Source: Chloroflexia bacterium SDU3-3 (GTDB taxonomy: Bacteria; Chloroflexota; Chloroflexia; Chloroflexales; Roseiflexaceae). From it: 64,000 bases of DNA. A model generated the notes under the pieces. That model made no database searches. It had not been told where the DNA came from and worked only from the letters and a program-made list of their open reading frames with translations. The stretch lies in assembly GCA_009268125.1 (NCBI GenBank), contig WBOU01000010.1:1-64000 (forward strand), in the 5' to 3' direction. This document shows, one piece after another, positions 58,924 to 64,000 of this stretch. The position numbers were made by a program, and so were the translations under genes. Position 1 is the stretch's first letter, and each line of letters opens with the position of its first letter.

Positions 58924-59472
58924 ATGCTGAAAGGCAAGCTTGTCTCGCTCCGCCCCGTGGAAAAGGACGACCTGAAAGCCCTGCACGCGCTCACCCGCAA
59001 CGTCGAGCTGATCCAGTACGGCAATGGCAACTGGGAGCCGGAATCGCTGGCCCGCTGGGAGAAGAGCTTCGAGAAGCACCTCGAAGACAAAGAGCCGTCC
59101 TTCTTGGCCATCGAGGCCGACGGCCAGATCATCGGCGACTGCGGGCTGCACCACAGCCACCGCCGCGACTCATCCACCCAGTTCGGCATCGGCATCTACC
59201 ACCCCGAGTACGTGGGGCGCGGCTACGGGCGCGAGGCCATCGCGCTGCTGCTCGACTGGGCCTTCTACGACCAGAACTGGCGGCGCGTGTACCTTGAGGC
59301 GCTGGCGGTGAACGAGCGCGCGCTCAAGGCCTACCGCAAGATCGGCTTTGTAGAGGAGGGGCGGCTGCGCCAGCACACCTTCTTCCGCGGCCAGTACGTC
59401 GATATCGTGCATATGGGCATGCTCCGCGACGAGTGGACATCCCTACGAGAAAAACAGCTCACACACCCGTAG
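58924..59472 (+). CDS. RimJ/RimL-type GNAT acetyltransferase, copy 3
   Basis: A 182-residue third paralogue, closest to copy 2 (VELIQYGNGNWEPESLARWE versus VDLVQLGNGCWEPEPLARWQ). The acetyl-CoA loop GRGYGREAIALLLDWAFYDQ and the ending GFVEEGRLRQHTFFRGQYVD are conserved. ATG 58924 follows GAGGA; only 19 bases separate it from copy 2. The three copies in a row point to tandem duplication with diversification. Confidence 0.9.
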   Translation: MLKGKLVSLRPVEKDDLKALHALTRNVELIQYGNGNWEPESLARWEKSFEKHLEDKEPSFLAIEADGQIIGDCGLHHSHRRDSSTQFGIGIYHPEYVGRGYGREAIALLLDWAFYDQNWRRVYLEALAVNERALKAYRKIGFVEEGRLRQHTFFRGQYVDIVHMGMLRDEWTSLREKQLTHP

Positions 59473-59510
59473 TCTTGGCCGCAGCTGGCCCAGATAGCGG
59501 GAGGAGAACA

Positions 59511-59747
59511 ATGATGTATACATCCGACCAAGAAGATCTTATCTGTGCCAAATACACCCAGCAGGCCTGGGTCGCCCAAGCCCAGCAGCGCCAGCTGCTG
59601 CAGCAGATCGGCGGGCCGAGCCTGACCCAGCAGACCGCACAGGCCCTCGGGGCCGCGCTGGTGGCCTTCGGCAGGTGGCTCCAGTGCCACGCGCGCAGGC
59701 AGCAGCCCATATCGATCGCCAACGATCTGATGCCCACCCAACGGTAG
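59511..59747 (+). CDS. Small hypothetical protein
   Basis: A 78-residue protein, Gln-rich (QQAWVAQAQQRQLLQQIGG), with a mildly hydrophobic middle (LGAALVAFGRWLQ) and a basic end. It is not recognised. A very strong GGAGGAG precedes ATG 59511 and the frame lies 38 bases after the third RimJ/L-like gene, so it belongs to the same transcription unit and is likely translated. A role with the acetyltransferases is only contextual. Confidence 0.6.
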   Translation: MMYTSDQEDLICAKYTQQAWVAQAQQRQLLQQIGGPSLTQQTAQALGAALVAFGRWLQCHARRQQPISIANDLMPTQR

Positions 59748-59753
59748 CCCCGC

Positions 59754-59793
59754 CCGTGGGGCGCTCGGCCCACGCAGGCCAAGCGCCCCACGG
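59754..59793 (+). terminator. Long GC hairpin before the Eis-like gene
   Basis: CCGTGGGGCGCT pairs with AGCGCCCCACGG, one mismatch, then GGCC/GGCC, six-base loop. No T run; could be an attenuator. Confidence 0.55.
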
Positions 59794-59821
59794 CCATTGA
59801 TAGAAAAAGGCAAGGCCAGCC

Positions 59822-61201
59822 ATGACAACGCTACCCCCCCACGACCACGCCTATCGCCGCGAGCTTGGCGATGGGCTGGTGCTCCGCTGGGCCACCCCCG
59901 CCGACACCGAGAAGATCGCCGACCTCTACGGCTTCGTGTTCCGCAGAACCGCCGACGAGCCGCTCAACATCTACCTTCAGCACTGGACGCGCGAGCTGAT
60001 GGCGGGCACCCACCCGCTGATCGACCTAGGCGACATCGCCATCGTCGAGGACACCACCACCGGCACGATCGCCGCATCCACCTGCCTGCTCAAGCAGGAG
60101 TGGCGCTACGAGGAGATCGCCTTCCCGGTGGGGCGGCCCGAGATCGTGGCCAGCATGCCCCAGTACCGCCAGCGCGGCCTCATCCGCGCGGTCTTCGAGC
60201 TGATCCACGCCCGCAGCGATCAGCGCGGCGACCTGGCCCAGGGCATCACCGGCATCCCCTACTACTACCGCCAGTTCGGCTACGAGTTCGCGCTCGACCT
60301 GCACGGCGACCGCTTCATCCCGCTGGCCAACATCCCCAAGCTGAAGGAGGGCGAGGCCGAGCCATACACCATGCGGGCCGCCGAAGCAGACGACCTGCCC
60401 TTCATCCAGGAGCTGTACGCCCAGGAGAGCCGCCGCCTATGCGACGGCCAGCCGCTGGCGGTGGCATCCAACGTGCCCGCCGACTACTGGCCCTTCGCGC
60501 TGGCCAGCGGCGAGCGCCAGTCGGGCGAGGGCCTGCTGCTGCACGTGCTGACCGACGCCGAGGGCCAGCGCCTAGCCTACGCGGCGCTTGTGCCGCTGCG
60601 CTGGGGCGAGGTGATCTTCGTGCGCAGCGCCTGGGTCGCCGAGGGCGTCAACATGCGCCAGATCCTGCCCTCGCTGCTGCGCGGCATCCAGTCCGTCGCC
60701 GCGCCGCGCCAGATCCAGAAGGACAAGGCCCCCGAGGCCTCGGTGATCGCGCTGGCCTTCGGGGCCTCGCACCCCTTCTACCAAGCGGCGGGCGGCATGA
60801 TCAAGAACGAGGACAAGCCCTACGCCTGGTACGTGCGCGTGGCCGACCTGCCCGCGTTCATCCGGCACATCCAGCCCGTGCTGGAGCGCCGCCTGGCCGA
60901 GTCGCCGGTGGTGCGCGGCCACAGCGGCGAGCTGCGGATCTCGTTCTACCGTGGCGGGCTGCGCATGGCCTTCGAGCAGGGCAGGCTGACCGCCGTGGAG
61001 CCGTGGAAGCAGGGCCACAACTGGGAGCCTGGCCCGATGGCGGCCTTCCCGCCGCTGGTCTTCAGCCACGTGCTGATGGGCCACCGCAGCATCGACGAGC
61101 TGCGCATCGTGTACCCCGATGTCTGGGCCGACGACGAGGGCCGCCCCCTGATCGAGGCGCTGTTCCCCAAGCGCACATCCTGGGTGCTCAGCCTCGAATA
61201 G
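59822..61201 (+). CDS. Eis-like GNAT acetyltransferase with SCP2-like C-terminal domain
   Basis: A 459-residue three-part enzyme of the Eis class: N-terminal GNAT (about 10-165) with the acetyl-CoA loop PQYRQRGLIRAVFELIHA, a second GNAT-like part (about 175-320) and a C-terminal sterol-carrier-like domain (about 330-459). In Mycobacterium, Eis acetylates several amines of aminoglycosides and uses its C-terminal carboxylate in catalysis; here the chain ends WVLSLE, so a comparable end is available. It is not closely similar to the five other acetyltransferases in the cluster. ATG 59822 has a weak AAGGCAAGG site. Predicted cytosolic. Confidence 0.85.
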   Translation: MTTLPPHDHAYRRELGDGLVLRWATPADTEKIADLYGFVFRRTADEPLNIYLQHWTRELMAGTHPLIDLGDIAIVEDTTTGTIAASTCLLKQEWRYEEIAFPVGRPEIVASMPQYRQRGLIRAVFELIHARSDQRGDLAQGITGIPYYYRQFGYEFALDLHGDRFIPLANIPKLKEGEAEPYTMRAAEADDLPFIQELYAQESRRLCDGQPLAVASNVPADYWPFALASGERQSGEGLLLHVLTDAEGQRLAYAALVPLRWGEVIFVRSAWVAEGVNMRQILPSLLRGIQSVAAPRQIQKDKAPEASVIALAFGASHPFYQAAGGMIKNEDKPYAWYVRVADLPAFIRHIQPVLERRLAESPVVRGHSGELRISFYRGGLRMAFEQGRLTAVEPWKQGHNWEPGPMAAFPPLVFSHVLMGHRSIDELRIVYPDVWADDEGRPLIEALFPKRTSWVLSLE

Positions 61202-61291
61202 CGCACGCCCATACCCCAGCGACCCAGCCCACCCGCCGAGGAGCGCACCGCGCGGCGCGCCCTCGGCCAGCCTTATGGAATAGGTGACACC

Positions 61292-63049
61292 ATGCTCAAC
61301 CATCTTCGCAGCTACTGGAACCTGCTGGCAACCTACCTTCAGCCCTACCGCCGCCAGGTCATCCTGCTGGCCGTGCTGCTGCTCTCCAGCATCGCGATGC
61401 AGCTGCTCAACCCCCAGCTGCTGCGGCTCTTCATCGACACCGCCCAGCAGCCCGCCAGCCCGCTCGGCGCGCTGTTTGGGGTGGCGGGCCTCTTCATCAC
61501 CATCGCGCTGCTGGCGCAGGGCCTCTCGCTCTGGGCCTCCTACATCAGCGAGAACCTGGCATGGAGCGCCACCAACGGCCTGCGCGCCGACCTGACCTTC
61601 CACTGCCTCAAGCTCGACATGACCTTCCACAAGGGCCGCACCCCCGGCGAGCTAATCGAGCGGATCGACGGCGATGTGACCGCCATGGCCAACTTCTTCT
61701 CGCAGTTCGTCATCCGCGTGCTGGGCAACGTGCTGCTGATGCTGGGCGTGCTGGTGGTGCTCTGGCTGGAGGACTGGCGGATCGGCGGTGGCATGACGCT
61801 GCTGGCGGTGGCGCTGTTCTTCACGCTGCTGAAGGTGCAGCAGCTCACTGTGCCGTTCTGGGCCAAGGCCCGCGAGGCCAGCGCCGCCCTGTTCGGCCTG
61901 ATCGAGGAGCGCCTGTCGGGCACCGAGGACATCCGCTCCAGCGGGGCGATCGACCACACCATGCGCCGCCTGGCCGAGCGCAGCGCCAGCCGCCTGCACT
62001 TCGAGCGCCGCGCGGCGGTGATCGGCTCGCTGACATGGCTGACGCCTATGCTGTTCTTCGCGGTGGCCAGCGCCCTGAGCTACTGGCTGGGCCACACCTC
62101 GTTCTACGCTGGCACCATGACGCTGGGCACGGTCTACCTGCTGTTCTTCTACACCGACGCGCTGCTGCGCCCCGTCATCCAGATCACGCGCCAGATCGAA
62201 GATCTGCAGAAGGCTGGCGCGGGCGTGGTGCGCGTGGGCGAGCTGTACGGCTTCAGCAGCGCCCTGGCCGATGGCCCGGACGCCCTGCCCGCAGGCCCGC
62301 TGGATGTGGCCTTCGAGGCGGTGGGCTTCGCCTACGACGACGGCGATGGCGCGCGCGACACCGTGCTGCACGACCTGAACCTGCGGATCGCCGCCGGGCG
62401 CACCCTGGGCATCCTGGGCCGCACCGGCAGCGGCAAGACCACGCTCACCCGCCTGCTGTTCCGGCTCTACGATGTGACCGATGGCCGGATCGCCCTGGCC
62501 GGGCGCGACATCCGCACGATCAGCATCGACAACCTGCGCCAGCGCGTGGGCATGGTGACGCAGGAGGTGCAGCTGTTCCACGCCACCGTGCGCGAGAACC
62601 TGACCTTCTTCGACCCCACCATCACCGATGCGCAGATCATGGCGGTGCTGCAGGATCTGGAGCTGCTGCCCTGGTTCCAGACCCTGCCCGATGGCCTAGA
62701 CACGGTGCTGGCCGCTGGCAACGGCGGGCTTTCGGCGGGCGAGGCCCAGGTGCTGGCCTTCACACGGGTGTTCCTGCGCGACCCTGGCCTGATCATCCTA
62801 GATGAGGCCTCCTCGCGGCTCGACCCGGCCACCGAGCGCATGATCGAGCGGGCGGTGGACCGCCTGCTGGCCAAGCGCACCGGCATCATCATCGCCCATC
62901 GCCTGGCCACGGTGCTGCGCGCCGACGACATCCTGATCCTAGAGGACGGGCGGATCTGCGAGTACGGCCCCACCGAGGTGCTGCGTGCCAACCCCGACTC
63001 GCGCTTCGCCAAGCTGCTGCACAAGGGCCTCGACGACGTGCTGGTGTAG
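61292..63049 (+). CDS. ABC exporter half-transporter
   Basis: A 585-residue type IV ABC subunit. Six membrane helices (about 20-310) precede the ATPase, which has Walker A GRTGSGKTT, Q-loop VTQEVQLF, Walker B with Glu in LIILDEASSRLD and H-loop IAHRLAT. The signature is LSAGE rather than LSGGQ, a known variant in this subgroup. Transport of lipids, peptides or modified metabolites out of the cell is likely. ATG 61292 lacks a strong ribosome site. The next gene, cut by the window end, is another half-transporter on the same strand, so the two probably form a heterodimer. Confidence 0.93.
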   Translation: MLNHLRSYWNLLATYLQPYRRQVILLAVLLLSSIAMQLLNPQLLRLFIDTAQQPASPLGALFGVAGLFITIALLAQGLSLWASYISENLAWSATNGLRADLTFHCLKLDMTFHKGRTPGELIERIDGDVTAMANFFSQFVIRVLGNVLLMLGVLVVLWLEDWRIGGGMTLLAVALFFTLLKVQQLTVPFWAKAREASAALFGLIEERLSGTEDIRSSGAIDHTMRRLAERSASRLHFERRAAVIGSLTWLTPMLFFAVASALSYWLGHTSFYAGTMTLGTVYLLFFYTDALLRPVIQITRQIEDLQKAGAGVVRVGELYGFSSALADGPDALPAGPLDVAFEAVGFAYDDGDGARDTVLHDLNLRIAAGRTLGILGRTGSGKTTLTRLLFRLYDVTDGRIALAGRDIRTISIDNLRQRVGMVTQEVQLFHATVRENLTFFDPTITDAQIMAVLQDLELLPWFQTLPDGLDTVLAAGNGGLSAGEAQVLAFTRVFLRDPGLIILDEASSRLDPATERMIERAVDRLLAKRTGIIIAHRLATVLRADDILILEDGRICEYGPTEVLRANPDSRFAKLLHKGLDDVLV

Positions 63050-63052
63050 GTT

Positions 63053-63152
63053 TTCTACCACTAGGTTTACCACGAAGACACGAAGACGCGAGTGACTGTT
63101 TACACGAAGGCACGGGGAACCGTTTACCACCAAGGCTCCAAGACTCCAAGAA
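63053..63152 (+). repeat. CCAAG/CGAAG-type repeats
   Basis: Several blocks of the dispersed family in one place: TTTACCACGAAGACACGAAG, then ACACGAAGGCACGG and ACCACCAAGGCTCCAAGACT, directly before the second tandem array. Confidence 0.75.
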
Positions 63153-63162
63153 TCTGAAGTTT

Positions 63163-63246
63163 TGCTACGGTGCAAGCCCGACATGCCACGGTGCAAGCCC
63201 GACATGCCACGGTGCAAGCCCGACATGCCACGGTGCAAGCCCGACA
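63163..63246 (+). repeat. Second 21-base tandem repeat array, 4 units
   Basis: Four 21-base units containing TGCCACGGTGCAAGCCCGAC, the first with TGCTACGG, and a decayed fifth. The period equals that of the 9096 array, and read inverted the unit shares GCTTGCAC and a nearby CATG with it. The array starts with the same TTGCTACGGTG that precedes the first array. Confidence 0.9.
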
Positions 63247-63324
63247 TGCCATAGTGCCTTGGTGGTAAACCATCATAGATCGATCAGCGTTCGCGCACCC
63301 GTGTGGTGCACAAGGAAAAAAGGG

Positions 63325-64000
63325 ATGAAACCCTGGCAATACTATGTGCGGCTGATCCGCTTCCAGCCGCTGTTCTACGCCTTCAACCTGAGCGGGATCA
63401 TCGGGGCCATCCTGATCGAGATGGTGCCCGGCCTGCTCTCGCGCGAGTTCTTCAACGCGCTCAGCGGCAGCGCGCCCGCGCGATTCAGCCTAGAGGCGCT
63501 GATCGCGCTGGTGTTCGCCTGCGCGCTGGGGCGCATGATGTGCTACTTCGTGCTGCCGCTGACCAACACCAGCTTTGTGTATAGCTGCGGCGCGCTCATC
63601 CGCAAGAACCTGCTGGCCCGCATCCTCCAGCGCCCCGGCGCAAAGGCCCTGCCCGCCTCCTCGGGCGAGGCGATCAGCCGGTTCCGCGACGACATCGACG
63701 AGACGCTGTGGAGCGTGATGTACTTCAACGATCTGGTCTCGCTGATCTGCTTTGCGCTGGTGGGGCTGGGCGTGATGATCAGCATCAACGCGCCGATCAC
63801 GCTGGTGGTGCTGCTGCCGCTGGCGCTGATCGTGGTGGTGACCCAGCGGCTGGCGCACCGGATCGAGGAGTACCGCAAGGCCAGCCGCGAGGCGGCGGGC
63901 GCGGTCACGGGCTTCCTGGGCGAGATCTTCGGGGCGGTCCAGGCGATCAAGGTGGCCGGTGCCGAGCGCCAGATCCTGGGCCGCTTCCAGGCCCTGAACG
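63325..64000 (+). CDS. ABC exporter half-transporter, partial (cut by window end)
   Basis: The frame starts at ATG 63325 (AAGGAAAAAAGGG before it) and runs open to the last base. The visible 225 residues are the transmembrane part of a type IV ABC exporter: MKPWQYYVRLIRFQPLFYAF, then a first helix pair, RIEEYRKASREAAGAVTGFL and EIFGAVQAIKVAGAE, the coupling region typical of these proteins. Cysteines occur in helix 2 and 3 (FACALGRMMCYFV). It follows the 61292 gene after 275 bases of repeats and is the probable partner subunit. The ATPase domain lies outside the window. Confidence 0.85.
   Translation, partial: MKPWQYYVRLIRFQPLFYAFNLSGIIGAILIEMVPGLLSREFFNALSGSAPARFSLEALIALVFACALGRMMCYFVLPLTNTSFVYSCGALIRKNLLARILQRPGAKALPASSGEAISRFRDDIDETLWSVMYFNDLVSLICFALVGLGVMISINAPITLVVLLPLALIVVVTQRLAHRIEEYRKASREAAGAVTGFLGEIFGAVQAIKVAGAERQILGRFQALN

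Noticed and set aside
1-64000. Prophage, integrative element or defence island
   Set aside because: No integrase, transposase, phage structural gene, tRNA-associated attachment site or recognised defence gene was found; the accessory character of the 55-64 kb region rests on gene duplication only.

Overview
The window is strongly GC-rich, densely coded on both strands and contains no rRNA or tRNA gene that I can recognise. Several features point to a filamentous-type Chloroflexota (class Chloroflexia): an auracyanin-like blue copper lipoprotein, secreted proteins with the paired FW..GG..IFGYP / VQYF..AKFE repeat, two LytR-CpsA-Psr proteins with a zinc-finger head, PD40 propellers, and many CCAAG-type and GTAGGGGCGGA-type dispersed repeats. 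This assignment is inference from gene content, not from a marker gene. No prophage, IS transposase or CRISPR array was found. Layout. 1-830 is repeat-rich non-coding DNA. 0.8-8.7 kb holds mostly minus-strand genes: ettA, an acyltransferase-like membrane protein, a degenerate HAD protein, an alpha/beta-hydrolase fused to a cyclic-nucleotide-binding domain, and an S33 peptidase lipoprotein. 8.7-9.7 kb is non-coding with a 21-bp tandem repeat. 9.7-17.1 kb holds a PH-domain protein, a formiminotransferase with an unusual tail, the blue copper protein and two secreted propeller proteins. 17.1-19.4 kb is a Lon-family protein that has lost its ATPase and protease residues. 20.0-22.3 kb is adenylate kinase and glycogen synthase. 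22.4-27.0 kb is a MarR-controlled heterodimeric ABC exporter with two promoters and two palindromic operators. 27.7-32.6 kb is a sugar module (Gfo/Idh/MocA oxidoreductase, GH36 alpha-galactosidase, MFS carrier) with LacI-type operator candidates. 32.6-38.4 kb holds an RNase Z-like hydrolase, a nucleotidyltransferase, an NlpC/P60 hydrolase and an LCP protein. 39-46 kb has a second MarR, a two-domain PPK2, a YjdF-like membrane protein and smc. 46-54.5 kb looks like envelope signalling: a sigma-like domain tethered to the membrane, an L,D-transpeptidase, a soluble PAS kinase with its response regulator, and a second LCP protein. 55-64 kb is a run of six acetyltransferases (two double-GNAT paralogues, three RimJ/L-like paralogues, one Eis-like) plus an ABC transporter pair, preceded by a long leader with an 18-codon upstream ORF. 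How it works together. Two themes recur. One is the cell envelope: NlpC/P60, YkuD, two LCP proteins, a membrane-bound sigma-like protein and several lipoproteins. The other is export and modification of small molecules: two ABC pairs, MarR control and the acetyltransferase array. A third pattern is loss of catalytic residues in recognisable enzyme folds (HAD, Lon, one PPK2 domain, one ABC ATP site, the adenylate kinase zinc site), some family-typical and some unusual.
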